From: Celeribacter sp. HF31
Lineage (GTDB): Bacteria; Pseudomonadota; Alphaproteobacteria; Rhodobacterales; Rhodobacteraceae
DNA: 64,000 nt
Assembly (NCBI RefSeq): GCF_011806455.1
Contig: NZ_JAATOT010000004.1
Span: forward strand, 62,001 to 126,000
Direction of reading: 5' to 3'
This document shows, piece by piece, positions 27,841 to 37,005 of this stretch. The notes under the pieces are model-generated. The model was not told the DNA's origin, searched no databases, and saw only the letters and a list, made by a program, of their open reading frames with translations. A program made the translations under genes and the position numbers. Numbering within the stretch: position 1 is the stretch's first letter; the number at the start of each line of letters is the position of its first letter.

Positions 27841-27981
27841 ATGGACTGGACCAAGGAGCAACTCACCGAGATCGCGGCTGCGGACGACCTGAGGATTTCC
27901 CCGTTCCGCGAGGATGGCAAAACCTATGGTACGCCGCCTATCAGGCGAAATACGCCAAAAGCTCCTACCTCGCGCCGATGA
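27841..27981 (+). pseudogene. N-terminal fragment of a DUF2255 protein
   Basis: The first 32 codons (MDWTKEQLTEIAAADDLRIS...EDGKTYGTP) match the start of the DUF2255 family as I know it. The frame then turns into low-value sequence and stops at 27979. It lies head to head with the MFS fragment. Confidence 0.6.
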
Positions 27982-28007
27982 TTTCCGCCCGGACACGCGC
28001 CGTCAAA

Positions 28008-28231
28008 GACATCGACCTCGCGATTGCCGAGCTCTTCGCGGAAGAGGGGGCCAATGTCATCCTGACCGCAGGCTGCAAGGACCTGCTCGACGACAAGGCC
28101 GCCGAGATCAAGGCCAAGGGCAGCGAGGCGATGGGCTTGTGGCCGATTCCTCCGATCCTGAGGCGCCTGCACGCGTGTTCGAAGAGGCGATCAAGGTCTA
28201 TGGTCAGGCCGACAACGGCGCTTTCCTCTAA
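28008..28231 (+). pseudogene. Internal fragment of a short-chain dehydrogenase
   Basis: The frame at 28008 gives LAIAELFAEEGANVILTAG and DDKAAEIKAKGSEAMGL. Near 28138 the similarity passes to another frame, VADSSDPEAPARVFEEAIKV, which ends at 28231. Both match the first third of an SDR, without the cofactor loop or the catalytic part. Confidence 0.7.
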
Positions 28232-28248
28232 ACGAGAGCACCTAAGAA

Positions 28249-28278
28249 AAAGACCGGGCCCATTGGGGGCCGGTCTTT
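28249..28278 (-). terminator. Terminator downstream of quiC
   Basis: Stem AAAGACCGG / CCGGTCTTT with extra inner GC pairs. On the minus strand it is followed by five T residues, about 18 bases after the quiC stop. Confidence 0.8.
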
Positions 28279-28295
28279 GTGGTTTTGCAAATGTG

Positions 28296-30191
28296 TCAGC
28301 CCTTCATCGCGGGCATGCCCTTTGGTCGCGCCAAACGTTTCTGCGCGGCAATCCGGAAGGGCGCATTGGCGGCGCCATAGCCGCCATAGCCCGTCTCGCG
28401 CTGCACGATCTCAAAGAACATGCCGCCTGCGAAGCTGCGGGAATAGAGCTGGAAGAAGGGGCTGCCATTGAGTTCGTCGTAGAACACATTGGCGGCCTTC
28501 AGACGTTCCAAAAGCCCGGGCGCGAGATCGAAACGCGCCGCGAGATCGGCATAGTAGTTGTCGGACAGGGGTAGGGGATCGAAGCCGCAGGCTTTCAACG
28601 CGTCGGCCGTGGCAAAGATGTCGTCGGTCGCAAGCGCGATGTGCTGCACCGAGGCGCCGAAGCTTTGCGCCAGGAAATCCCCGGCCAATGTGCGATGCGT
28701 CTCCGCACCGTTGAGCGACACGCAGAACCCGCGGCCTTCGCTTTCGACGACCTGAGACCGGACCAGCCCGTCCGGGTCGATCACGTCCACCATCGGCGAT
28801 TTGTCCATATCGAAAAGCGCGGTGTAGAACAGGGTCCAGCTGAGCATGTTGTCGTAGCTCATGGTCTGGGCGATGTGGTCGATGCGCTTGAGACCGGCGT
28901 CGGCGGTCGCCGCCTCGCCGGTCGCGACGAATTCGACGTCCCAGACCCGCGACAGCCCGCTTTCCTCGTCGATGAAATGCAGAACCGATCCCTCAAGCCC
29001 GCGAATGGCCGGGATCGACAATTCGCCGGGGCCGATGGGTTGCTCAAAGGGGCTGGCCCCCAGGGCGGTGGCGCGGGCGACGGTGTCCGTGGCCGAGCCG
29101 ACCTTGAGCCCGATGTCGCAGACACTGAGGCCGCGCGCGTTCCAGACATGGGCGGCGTGGCCACTGTCTTCGGAGTTCAACACGATACGGATGTCGCCCT
29201 GTTGCCAGAGGCCGATTTCCTTGTTGCGGTGGTGCGCGGTGTGCACGAAGCCCAGAGAACTCAGCAATGTCGAGAGCTTCTGTGCATCCTCGCCCCGGGC
29301 GGCGAATTCGATGAAAGACACGCCGTCGACCCCGACACGCGGCGGGATCGGCGGCAGGTCAAGCGCGATCGTCGGTTCGACCGTGCGCACGTCATCCATC
29401 AGCGAAATCAGCGACCGATAGCCGTCTTGCGCGATGGTCAGGGGATTGCCGCCGCGGAACTGGTCGTTGAAAATCTCAAGGCTGATCGGCCCGGCATAGC
29501 CCGACGCCATGACGGCGCGCATGAACCCCGTGACGTCGAGATCGCCTTCGCCCGGCATGTTGCGGAAATGGCGCGACCAATAGAGCAGGTCCATGTCGAT
29601 GAGTGGCGCATCGGCCAGCTGGACAAAGAAAATCTTGTCGCCGGGGATGGAGCGGATCGAATTCGGATCGAGCTTGCGCCCCAGTGTGTGGAAACTGTCG
29701 ACGATCAAGCCGATGTTGTCGTGATCGGCGCGGCGCACGATCTCCCAGGCGTCGCGGTGATCGTTGATATGCCGCCCCCAGGCGAGTGCTTCGTAACCGA
29801 CACGGACGCCATGCGCCTTGGCCACCTCGCCCAGTTCGGCGAAATCATCCGCCGCGCGGTCGATACCGCCAAGGCTTGCGGGGTGGCAGGAGGAACAGAA
29901 CAGGATGAGGTCTGTCCCCAGTTCGTTCATCACGTCGAATTTGCGTTTCGCACGATCAAAGGCTTTGGACCGGAGCGGCTCCGGCAAGCATTCGAAATCG
30001 CGAAACGGCTGGAACAGCGGGATGTCGAGGCCGTGGTCGCGCACCATCCGCGCCACGTCGCGCGGGCCGCCGTCATGGGCGATGAAATCCTGTTCGAAAA
30101 TCTCGATGCCGTCATAGCCTGCCTTCGAGATGGCATCGAGTTTTTCCCGGAAGTTGCCGGAAATCGAGACGGTGGCAATCGAGGTCTTCAT
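28296..30191 (-). CDS. quiC: 3-dehydroshikimate dehydratase, sugar-isomerase-fold domain fused to HPPD-like VOC domain
   Basis: 631 residues in two domains. Residues 1-280 form an AP-endonuclease-2/xylose-isomerase-like barrel (GYDGIEIFEQDF, GYEALAWGRHINDH, IVDSFH, SLEIFNDQFRGG) with metal-binding Glu, Asp and His. Residues 290-631 are a 4-hydroxyphenylpyruvate-dioxygenase-like VOC pair (FIEFAARG and, near the end, FFQLYSRSFAGGMFFEIVQR). This fusion is the known bacterial QuiC type that turns 3-dehydroshikimate into protocatechuate. It is downstream of a TRAP transporter and an AroE-like dehydrogenase, so a quinate/shikimate catabolic role is likely. Confidence 0.88.
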   Translation of the reverse strand: MKTSIATVSISGNFREKLDAISKAGYDGIEIFEQDFIAHDGGPRDVARMVRDHGLDIPLFQPFRDFECLPEPLRSKAFDRAKRKFDVMNELGTDLILFCSSCHPASLGGIDRAADDFAELGEVAKAHGVRVGYEALAWGRHINDHRDAWEIVRRADHDNIGLIVDSFHTLGRKLDPNSIRSIPGDKIFFVQLADAPLIDMDLLYWSRHFRNMPGEGDLDVTGFMRAVMASGYAGPISLEIFNDQFRGGNPLTIAQDGYRSLISLMDDVRTVEPTIALDLPPIPPRVGVDGVSFIEFAARGEDAQKLSTLLSSLGFVHTAHHRNKEIGLWQQGDIRIVLNSEDSGHAAHVWNARGLSVCDIGLKVGSATDTVARATALGASPFEQPIGPGELSIPAIRGLEGSVLHFIDEESGLSRVWDVEFVATGEAATADAGLKRIDHIAQTMSYDNMLSWTLFYTALFDMDKSPMVDVIDPDGLVRSQVVESEGRGFCVSLNGAETHRTLAGDFLAQSFGASVQHIALATDDIFATADALKACGFDPLPLSDNYYADLAARFDLAPGLLERLKAANVFYDELNGSPFFQLYSRSFAGGMFFEIVQRETGYGGYGAANAPFRIAAQKRLARPKGMPAMKG

Positions 30192-30248
30192 CGCGGGGAA
30201 CTCCTATGGGACAGACCCCAGGCCCAAGATGGGCCCGGGGGGATTTCA

Positions 30249-31523
30249 TCAATAGCCAAGCACGGTCGGCAGCCAGGTCACCGTTTCGGGCACGAAGGTG
30301 AGGATCAACAGCACCAGAACTTCGACCGCAAAGAACGGCAGGATCGCGCGGGTGAGTTTGGCCATCCCCACCTGCGCCACCCCTTCGGCGACAAACAGAC
30401 AGAGGCCCAGCGGCGGCGTGATCAACCCGATCATCAGGTTGAAGATCACGAGGATGCCGAAATGCACCGGGTCGATGCCGAGGCTGACGGCAATCGGATG
30501 CAGGATCGGCACGAGGACCAACATGGCCGCGATGCCTTCGAGGAAGAGGCCCACGAAGAGGAACAGCAAGATCACGGCGATCAGGAAGGCGGTCTGACCA
30601 TCGACGTTCGACAGCACCCAATCGGTGAGCATGTTCGGCACGCGGTTGTAGGTCAAAAGCCAGTTGCCCGCGCCCACGGCAGAGATGATCACAAGGATCA
30701 CCGCACTGTCGCGCATGGCGGCGGCGAAGATCGTCGGCAGACGGTCGAGCTTGATTTTACGATACACAAAGAGGCCCAGAAACAGCGCATAGGCGACCGC
30801 AAAGCTGGCGGCCTCAGTCGGCGTCACGATGCCCAAGAGGATCGAGCCCACCACAAAGACCGGCATCAAGAGCGGAAGGATGCCGCCCATCAGGGCCTGA
30901 CCCGCCGGCTGCGTCACCAGATCGCTGGACTGATCGCCATGGTCGATCTTGACCGTCAGCATCACATAGGCCGACAGGAAGACGGCCAGCAGAATGCCGG
31001 GGATCACACCCGCCATGAAGAGCGCGGGCACAGAGACGCCGGAGACGATCAGCGCATAGATGATCACCGGGATCGAGGGCGGAATGATCGGCCCGATGAC
31101 GGAGGAGGCGGCGGTCAGAGCTGCGGCGAAATCGCGTTTGTAGCCGTGTTTTTCCATCTCGGGGATGAACACGCGGCCAATCGCGGAGGTGTCGGCCACG
31201 GCAGAACCGGACAGCCCGGCAAAGATCACCGAGGCCCAGATGTTCACAAGTGCCAGCCCCGCGCGCATCCGTCCAACAAGGACGTTGGCAAAGGCGATGA
31301 TACGGCCCGTGATGCCGGACTCGTTCATCATTTCGCCCGCCAGAACGAACAGCGGAATGGCAAGAAGCGGGAAAGAGTTCAGGCTTTTGAACATCTCAGT
31401 GGCGACGATGCGCATGACATAGGGGTTGTCCTGTGTCGCCATGAAAGAAAACAGCGCGGCGAGGATCGAAAACGCGATCGGCACACCGGCGATCAGCGCA
31501 AGGATCAAAACGGCGTAGATCAT
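30249..31523 (-). CDS. dctM: TRAP transporter large permease (DctM family)
   Basis: 424 residues with about a dozen membrane segments and DctM signatures: PLFVLAGEMMNESGI, ASVIFAGLSGSAVADTSAIG, IPPSIPVIIYA and PTEAASFAVAYAL. It forms the sodium-coupled channel of a TRAP uptake system. Its start overlaps the stop of the small permease by ATGA. Context points to quinate, shikimate or dehydroshikimate as cargo. Confidence 0.93.
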   Translation of the reverse strand: MIYAVLILALIAGVPIAFSILAALFSFMATQDNPYVMRIVATEMFKSLNSFPLLAIPLFVLAGEMMNESGITGRIIAFANVLVGRMRAGLALVNIWASVIFAGLSGSAVADTSAIGRVFIPEMEKHGYKRDFAAALTAASSVIGPIIPPSIPVIIYALIVSGVSVPALFMAGVIPGILLAVFLSAYVMLTVKIDHGDQSSDLVTQPAGQALMGGILPLLMPVFVVGSILLGIVTPTEAASFAVAYALFLGLFVYRKIKLDRLPTIFAAAMRDSAVILVIISAVGAGNWLLTYNRVPNMLTDWVLSNVDGQTAFLIAVILLFLFVGLFLEGIAAMLVLVPILHPIAVSLGIDPVHFGILVIFNLMIGLITPPLGLCLFVAEGVAQVGMAKLTRAILPFFAVEVLVLLILTFVPETVTWLPTVLGY

Positions 31524-32053
31524 CTCTGCACCCCTTTCAAAGCGTCATACCGCTCAAAAAATTTCCCAAAGGCCGCAAGCGCCAAAAGCACGCCGCCAAT
31601 GGCCATGGCATATTGCCAGGTGCCGACTTTGCCGATCCAGGTGAGCGCCTCGATGCCGGTCGATTGCGCAAGGCTGTCGGCGGTGGATTTCAGACCCGAA
31701 GAGGCCAGATTGCCGCGACGCATGGCAAACATATGCCCGGAGTAGGCGAGGCACAGCCCGGAGATCAGGGTGACCACATCCACCGCGAGATAGAGCTTTT
31801 CGCGGGTCCGGCGTTTGATCATGTCGACAAGGATCGTAAAGCGGATGTGCTGGTCGACGCTATAGGCCCAGGCGATGCCGAACATCACGCCATAAATGGT
31901 CAGGTAAATCGGAAGCTCCTCGCCCCAGGGCACGGATTGCCCGACGATGTAGCGGCGCAGCGAGTTCACGAAGATGATCGCGAAGACGAGCGCCATAGAC
32001 AGGCCGGAGCCAAAGGCGAAAACCCGTCGGATAATGGCGTTGAAACGGTGCAT
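31520..32053 (-). CDS. dctQ: TRAP transporter small permease (DctQ family)
   Basis: 177 residues, four predicted membrane helices, with the family pattern RRYIVGQSVPWGEELPIYLTIYGVMFG in the second quarter. It couples the binding protein and large permease. It lies between dctP and dctM in the usual order. Confidence 0.9.
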   Translation of the reverse strand: MHRFNAIIRRVFAFGSGLSMALVFAIIFVNSLRRYIVGQSVPWGEELPIYLTIYGVMFGIAWAYSVDQHIRFTILVDMIKRRTREKLYLAVDVVTLISGLCLAYSGHMFAMRRGNLASSGLKSTADSLAQSTGIEALTWIGKVGTWQYAMAIGGVLLALAAFGKFFERYDALKGVQR

Positions 32054-32075
32054 GGAGCCCCCTCTTTACGGCGTT

Positions 32076-32100
32076 GGACCGGCACATTTCGCGCCGGTCC
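32076..32100 (-). terminator. Hairpin between dctP and dctQ
   Basis: An eight-base-pair stem (GGACCGGC / GCCGGTCC) with a nine-base loop lies after the dctP stop and before the dctQ start. It lacks a T tract, so it probably stabilises the dctP transcript or causes partial termination. Confidence 0.6.
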
Positions 32101-32134
32101 GCCGTCAGTTACGTGTCGTGGTCCGGATGAAGGA

Positions 32135-33142
32135 TCACTCGTTCGCGGCGGCCACAGCGGCCTGCAGGTTGTCGATCCAGACGGCATCGTCGCCCAGCTC
32201 GCCACGGAGATATTCAACCACGGCAGGCTGTGCTTTCTCGGCGAAAGCGGCGATTTCGTCAGCGGTCGGGGAGTAGACTTCCATGCCTTCATCCTGAACC
32301 TTCTTGACGCCTTCTGCGGTGTTCCATTGTTGGATCGAACGGCCCATGTTGCCCGCGATGCGCGCGGCTTTCGCGACGACTTCCTGCTCGGAGGCCGAGA
32401 GATCGCCAAAGAACGCATCGTCGATCACGATGAAGTCGGCGGCGTAAACGTGGCCGTCGAGCGTCATGTATTTCTGAAGCTTGTGCAGACCGTTGTTGTA
32501 GATCACGCCGACCGGGTTTTCCTGACCGTCGACCACACCCGTGGAGAGCGCGTTCGGCAGTTCGGTCCATGCGATCGGAGTCGGCTCCCCGCCCAGACCT
32601 TTGACCATTTCGACGTAAAGCGGGATCGGCTGAACGCGGAATTTCAGGCCTTCCATATCCTCGGGGCTGCGAATTTCGCGGGTGCCGTTGGTGAAATTCC
32701 GGAAGCCCGTTTCACCGTAGGCCAGCGTGCGCAGGCCGGTTTGGTCGAGGCAGTGCTGGGCGAGGTTGTCGCCGAACTCACCGTCGAGCACGTCCCAGGC
32801 GACGGTCGCGGAGGCAAAGGTGTAGGGGATGTCGAGCACGGAGGCTGCCGGGCAGGCTTTCGACATGGCGCCGGACACGATGGCCATTTGCAACAGGCCT
32901 TCTTGGGCCTGACCGATCAGCTCGTCTTCGTTGCCAAGGGCACCTGCCGGGAAGATCTCGACCTCAAGATCGGTTTCGCCTTCGACGATGTTCTTGAAAA
33001 TCTGAGCAGCGGCGCCTTTTTTCGAGCCGGTCCATTCGTCCGGGTCGACGTGGGCGATGCGGATGGTTTCCGCGCTGGCCATGGCACCCATGCCGAGCGT
33101 GAGCGCCGCGGCGGCGGTGAGGGTTTTCAGTTCAAAACGCAT
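32135..33142 (-). CDS. dctP: TRAP transporter substrate-binding protein (DctP family)
   Basis: 335 residues from ATG 33142 with a Sec signal peptide (LTAAAALTLGMGAMASA). The mature protein has ETIRIAHVDPDEW, PAGALGNEDELIGQAQEGLLQM and the central FRVQPIPLYVEMVKGLGGEPTPI with WTELPNALSTGVVDGQENP, the DctP carboxylate-binding region with its key arginine. It captures a carboxylate in the periplasm; the operon suggests shikimate or quinate. A longer frame to 33232 has no signal-peptide logic. Confidence 0.92.
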   Translation of the reverse strand: MRFELKTLTAAAALTLGMGAMASAETIRIAHVDPDEWTGSKKGAAAQIFKNIVEGETDLEVEIFPAGALGNEDELIGQAQEGLLQMAIVSGAMSKACPAASVLDIPYTFASATVAWDVLDGEFGDNLAQHCLDQTGLRTLAYGETGFRNFTNGTREIRSPEDMEGLKFRVQPIPLYVEMVKGLGGEPTPIAWTELPNALSTGVVDGQENPVGVIYNNGLHKLQKYMTLDGHVYAADFIVIDDAFFGDLSASEQEVVAKAARIAGNMGRSIQQWNTAEGVKKVQDEGMEVYSPTADEIAAFAEKAQPAVVEYLRGELGDDAVWIDNLQAAVAAANE

Positions 33143-33194
33143 AGTGTTCCTCCCATTTGCGTATCTGTCGTGTGCGTGTCGTTCGCCCGCCTGT

Positions 33195-34109
33195 TTAACT
33201 CGCCTGCGTTTGCGGGGCCTCGTCAAAGGCATCGAAGCGGGCTTTCATCCGCTCCGGGCTGGCGGGCAGGCCGGTGAACAGTTCAAAGGCGCGAACCGCC
33301 TGAAACACAGCCATGCCGGAGCCGGGCAGCACGGCGCAGCCCTTGGCCCGCGCGGCGCGCAGCAATTCGGTTTCCAGCGGGAAATAGACGATGTCCGCGA
33401 CCCACATCTTCGGATCGATCAGGTCGACCGGAAAAGAGGTGCCGGGCAGTTTCGCCATGCCCACGGGGGTGGTGTTGACGATGCCGTCGGGACGATCTTC
33501 GGTCACAAGGGCAGCCACATCGGTCACGGCGCGGGTCGTGCAGTCCTGGCGATTGGCACGGACCTGCGCGGCAAGGCTTTCGGCGCGCGCGGGGTCTATG
33601 TCGGTGATCGACAGCAGCTTCACGCCGCAATCCGCCAACGCGTGCGCCACGGCCACACCGGCCCCGCCGGCCCCGATCAAAAGCGCATGGTCGCGTTTGG
33701 CGTCGGGCAGGCCACGGCGAAAGCTTTCGGCAAAGCCCCAAAGGTCGGTGTTGTGCCCGTAGCGCTTGCCGTCCTTCAAAACCACCGTGTTCACGGCGCC
33801 GACAGAGCGGGCGTTGTCGGACAGCGCGTCGAGATGCTCAATGACCTCGATCTTATAGGGATAGGTGACGTTGAACCCGTCGTAGCCCAGGATGTCCGCC
33901 TGCTCGATCAGCTCTTTGAGGGAGGTGTTCGCACGCTCCGGTGCGTCCATGTCGAGAATGCGGTAGACGCCGTTGATGCCTTGGGCGCGGGCCTCGGCCA
34001 TATGCATGGCGGGCGTGCGCGACAAAGCGATGCCGCGACCGATCAGGCCGGTGAGGACAGAGTCCTTGGGGGTCTCTGTTGTGGTTTTGGGTGCGTTTGG
34101 CGTGGTCAA
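33195..34109 (-). CDS. Shikimate/quinate dehydrogenase (AroE family), TTG start
   Basis: 304 residues if started at the TTG at 34107-34109, which is preceded by GGAGG six bases upstream. Motifs: GRGIALSRTPAMHMAEARA (the Ser-x-Thr/Ser-Pro substrate loop), NVTYPYK with the catalytic lysine, NTDLWGF, the nucleotide loop GAGGAGVAVAHAL and NTTPVGM. The SRTP in place of SxS and the catabolic neighbours suggest a quinate/shikimate catabolic enzyme rather than biosynthetic AroE. It is first in the operon and 125 bases from the divergent TetR gene. Confidence 0.87.
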   Translation of the reverse strand: MTTPNAPKTTTETPKDSVLTGLIGRGIALSRTPAMHMAEARAQGINGVYRILDMDAPERANTSLKELIEQADILGYDGFNVTYPYKIEVIEHLDALSDNARSVGAVNTVVLKDGKRYGHNTDLWGFAESFRRGLPDAKRDHALLIGAGGAGVAVAHALADCGVKLLSITDIDPARAESLAAQVRANRQDCTTRAVTDVAALVTEDRPDGIVNTTPVGMAKLPGTSFPVDLIDPKMWVADIVYFPLETELLRAARAKGCAVLPGSGMAVFQAVRAFELFTGLPASPERMKARFDAFDEAPQTQAS

Positions 34110-34152
34110 GACGCTCCTCCCAGGCGGTATTGACGATTCGTTGGTGTTAAAA

Positions 34153-34168
34153 TGAACCACTCGGTTAA
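34153..34168. promoter_or_regulatory. Predicted TetR operator, copy 1
   Basis: TGAACC-ACTC-GGTTAA, an inverted repeat of AACC/GGTT with a four-base spacer, located in the divergent gap between the AroE-like gene and the TetR gene. A near-identical copy lies 31 bases away. Confidence 0.75.
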
Positions 34169-34183
34169 TTACGTCAAGACAAT

Positions 34184-34199
34184 TGAACCCTGCGGTTAA
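34184..34199. promoter_or_regulatory. Predicted TetR operator, copy 2
   Basis: TGAACC-CTGC-GGTTAA, the same palindrome as copy 1 with only the spacer changed. The 31-base centre-to-centre distance is about three helical turns, placing both on the same face of the DNA. Confidence 0.75.
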
Positions 34200-34233
34200 A
34201 TGTGCAACTTTGGCGGGACGGAGGAGGCGAGCC

Positions 34234-34914
34234 ATGGTCAGCGAGACAAAACAAAAAACTGCGCAAACGCGTTCACAAGGTCGATCGTGGAAACAGGACC
34301 CGGAAACCGTGAAGGCCGACATCCTGAACGCGGCGCGTGCAGAGTTTGCAGCACACGGGTTGTCGGGCGCGCGGATCAGCGCCATCGTCGAACGTACCCA
34401 GACCTCGAAGCGGATGATTTTCTACTATTTCGGCGACAAGGAGAGCCTCTATCTCGCCGTGCTGGATCAGGCTTACCGCGAAGTGCGCGAGGCCGAGGCC
34501 AATCTCGACATTCGCCACCTGCCGCCGGATGAGGCGCTTCGCAAAGTGGTGGAATTCACCTTCGATCACCACCGCCAGAACCCGGATTTCATCCGCCTCG
34601 TGATGATCGAAAACATCCACGACGGCACGCATATGTCCCGCATTGAAACGCTGGCGACGACCAACATCGCGGCGATTGAGCAACTCGACCGGATTTGTCG
34701 TCGTGGCGTCGAGGCCGGGCTGTTTCGCCCCGATGTGTCACCTCTGGTGATCCACTGGCAAATTTCGGCGATGAGCTTTTTCAACGTCGCGAACCGGGCG
34801 ACGTTTTCGATGAACTTCGGCGATGATCTGTTTGCCGAGAACGCGCAGCTGATGCTGCGCGAACAGGTCGTGCAGAGCATTGCGAGCTCGGTGTTGCGGC
34901 CGGATCGCGTCTAA
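34234..34914 (+). CDS. TetR-family regulator of the quinate/shikimate operon
   Basis: 226 residues from ATG 34234, preceded by a strong GGAGG. The N-terminal helix-turn-helix reads ILNAARAEFAAHGLSGARISAIVERTQTSKRMIFYYFGDKESLY, which is standard TetR, followed by a helical ligand domain. It is divergent from the shikimate module, and two matching palindromes lie between them, so I infer a repressor released by a pathway metabolite. Its stop overlaps the stop of the convergent hydrolase gene. Confidence 0.9.
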   Translation: MVSETKQKTAQTRSQGRSWKQDPETVKADILNAARAEFAAHGLSGARISAIVERTQTSKRMIFYYFGDKESLYLAVLDQAYREVREAEANLDIRHLPPDEALRKVVEFTFDHHRQNPDFIRLVMIENIHDGTHMSRIETLATTNIAAIEQLDRICRRGVEAGLFRPDVSPLVIHWQISAMSFFNVANRATFSMNFGDDLFAENAQLMLREQVVQSIASSVLRPDRV

Positions 34915-35906
34915 AACGCCACCTGCGCCCAGACGCAATCGTGATCGGCAAGCGGGCGGTCGTTGGCGTCGAGAGACGACAACACGCCCTTGTCGAGACA
35001 GCGCAGGTCCCGCGCGGCGATCCAGTCGAGCTTCATCACCCGCTCCGGGTGCGGCGTGATCAAAGACGGACGCGTGGTCATGCCCTCTGCGGTGAACCCC
35101 CAGTCATAGCCCCGCGCCGCGCCAAGCTCAAAGAGCGTCTCGTCGCGATGGTCGAAATGGGGCGGGATGTGGTTGCCGGTGTTGAGATCGCCGCCGATCA
35201 GCACGGGCATCCCTGGCGCAAACGCATCGACCGCATCGAGCAGGATCTCGAATTGGGCGTGCCGATGCGCAGGTCCGGCATTGCTTTCCAGATGGGTGGA
35301 GACGACGCAGATCTCGCCTGCATCTGTGGGCAGCACGGCGGCAATCGCCATCCGCCCGCCAAGGCGCGGCTGCTCCGGGTCGGCACCACTTTCCGAGGAA
35401 AACCAATGGCCGTGATCGTCGAGACGAATGAGCGTCACCTTGTCGAAAGGCACCTTGGACAGAACCGCATTGCCGTGCCATCCCAGCGCGTTGACATCGT
35501 CTTTGCAGAAATGCCGCTCGGTCGGGCCGCCCAGCCCCATCTCAAAAAACTCAACGCCAAAGGCATAGCGCATGCCAAGCGCCTCGGCGACCTCTTGGGT
35601 CGTATGGCGCTGGCCGGTGCGGGACATGCCGTGATCGACCTCGGAGAGAAGCACCACATCGGGCGCAAGCGGCATGAGATGGGCGGCGGTCTCAGGCGGA
35701 AAGAGACAGCGTTCGACATTCCAGGCGGCGACGGTGATTTCAGAGGGCAGGGCCTTTTGCATCGCCGTGCCGCCGATCTGCACGGCATTCATCGCCAGCA
35801 CATCCGCCATCATAGCGCGGTGGGCATCCGCCGTGCGCGGCGCGGTCAAAAGCGTGTTGCGTTGCTCGTCGGTGACCGGGGGCAGGCTGTCCAAAAGCGA
35901 GATCAT
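34911..35906 (-). CDS. Endonuclease/exonuclease/phosphatase (EEP) superfamily hydrolase
   Basis: 331 residues from ATG 35906 (ATGA overlap with ugpC). The EEP fold is shown by [52 protein letters not shown] and the final [10 protein letters not shown], giving the metal and catalytic Asn, Glu, Asp and His residues. Such enzymes cleave phosphodiesters or phosphomonoesters. It holds the place where ugpQ (glycerophosphodiesterase) often stands, so it may process glycerophosphodiesters taken up by Ugp. It has no clear signal peptide, so it should be cytoplasmic. Confidence 0.8.
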   Translation of the reverse strand: MISLLDSLPPVTDEQRNTLLTAPRTADAHRAMMADVLAMNAVQIGGTAMQKALPSEITVAAWNVERCLFPPETAAHLMPLAPDVVLLSEVDHGMSRTGQRHTTQEVAEALGMRYAFGVEFFEMGLGGPTERHFCKDDVNALGWHGNAVLSKVPFDKVTLIRLDDHGHWFSSESGADPEQPRLGGRMAIAAVLPTDAGEICVVSTHLESNAGPAHRHAQFEILLDAVDAFAPGMPVLIGGDLNTGNHIPPHFDHRDETLFELGAARGYDWGFTAEGMTTRPSLITPHPERVMKLDWIAARDLRCLDKGVLSSLDANDRPLADHDCVWAQVAF

Positions 35907-36994
35907 GCGCGTTCTTCCATGCGTTCCTGCGCGAGGTTGAAGGCAAAGCCGCCATCCATGCGCACGCCGGTTTCGGGGTGGAACAGGCAGAGGTTCTGCA
36001 CACGGCACGAGAGGCGCAAAGGCCCAAGCGCGACCTGTTCTTCTTTCGCGAGATGTACCGTGAGACGCTGGCCGTCGACCTGGCCGTGCAACAGACGATG
36101 CGCGCCGAGTTCCTCGATCAACTCGACCTCCATCGCCAGCGGGCCGTGGCTGTCGATGATCAAATCTTCGGGCCGCAGGCCCAGTGTCACCGGGCCGCGC
36201 AAAGACGAGGCCAGCGGCAGCTCCAGCCCGGCAAAGCTCAGGGTCCCGTCCTGCATTTCGGCCGCCACGAGGTTCATCGGCGGTGCGCCCATGAAGGAGG
36301 CGACAAAGGTCGAGGCCGGGTTGTGGTAGATGTCGGACGGTGTGCCGATCTGTTCGATCCTGCCGCCGTTCAACACGATGATGCGGTCGGCCATGGTCAT
36401 GGCTTCGACCTGATCGTGGGTGACGTAGATCGATGTGACACCAAGGCGACGCTGAAGCGCCTTGATCTCGATCCGCATCTGGTTGCGCAGTTTCGCGTCC
36501 AAATTCGACAAAGGCTCATCGAAGAGGAACAGCGCCGGGTCACGCACAATAGCACGGCCCATGGCAACGCGCTGGCGCTGGCCGCCGGAGAGTTGCGCCG
36601 GTTTGCGCTCGAGGTATTCGGTGAGGTTGAGCATCTTCGCCGCTTCATCGACCTTTTGCGCGATCACGTCTTTCGGCGTTTTGCGGTTCTTGAGGCCGTA
36701 GGCGATGTTTTTGCGCACCGTCATATGCGGGTAGAGCGCGTAGTTTTGAAACACCATGGCGATGTCGCGATCCGCCGGGTCGAGCGTGTTGACCACGGTC
36801 TCGCCAATGGAGAGCGCGCCTTCGGTGATGTCCTCAAGCCCCGCGATCATGCGCAAGAGTGTGGATTTCCCGCAGCCCGAGGGGCCGACCAGAACAACGA
36901 ATTCGCCGTCCTCGATCTGAAAGCTTGCGGGCGTGACGGCCTCAACGCCGTTCGGATAGATTTTGCGGACGGAGTCCAAAGTGACCTGAGCCAT
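35903..36994 (-). CDS. ugpC: sn-Glycerol-3-phosphate ABC transporter ATP-binding protein
   Basis: 363 residues of the MalK/UgpC type: Walker [11 protein letters not shown] loop [13 protein letters not shown], signature [14 protein letters not shown], Walker [14 protein letters not shown] loop VTHDQ, and a C-terminal regulatory TOBE-like domain. It powers uptake through the ugpA/ugpE permeases. It is 11 bases downstream of ugpE and overlaps the EEP hydrolase. Confidence 0.92.
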   Translation of the reverse strand: MAQVTLDSVRKIYPNGVEAVTPASFQIEDGEFVVLVGPSGCGKSTLLRMIAGLEDITEGALSIGETVVNTLDPADRDIAMVFQNYALYPHMTVRKNIAYGLKNRKTPKDVIAQKVDEAAKMLNLTEYLERKPAQLSGGQRQRVAMGRAIVRDPALFLFDEPLSNLDAKLRNQMRIEIKALQRRLGVTSIYVTHDQVEAMTMADRIIVLNGGRIEQIGTPSDIYHNPASTFVASFMGAPPMNLVAAEMQDGTLSFAGLELPLASSLRGPVTLGLRPEDLIIDSHGPLAMEVELIEELGAHRLLHGQVDGQRLTVHLAKEEQVALGPLRLSCRVQNLCLFHPETGVRMDGGFAFNLAQERMEERA

Positions 36995-37005
36995 TGATGT
37001 TGTCC

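Noticed and set aside
28641-31745. A 1034-codon plus-strand open frame antisense to quiC, dctM and dctQ
   Set aside because: Its product is His/Arg/Asp-rich with no domains, as expected from a mirror frame of high-GC codons, while the minus-strand genes have clear family motifs.
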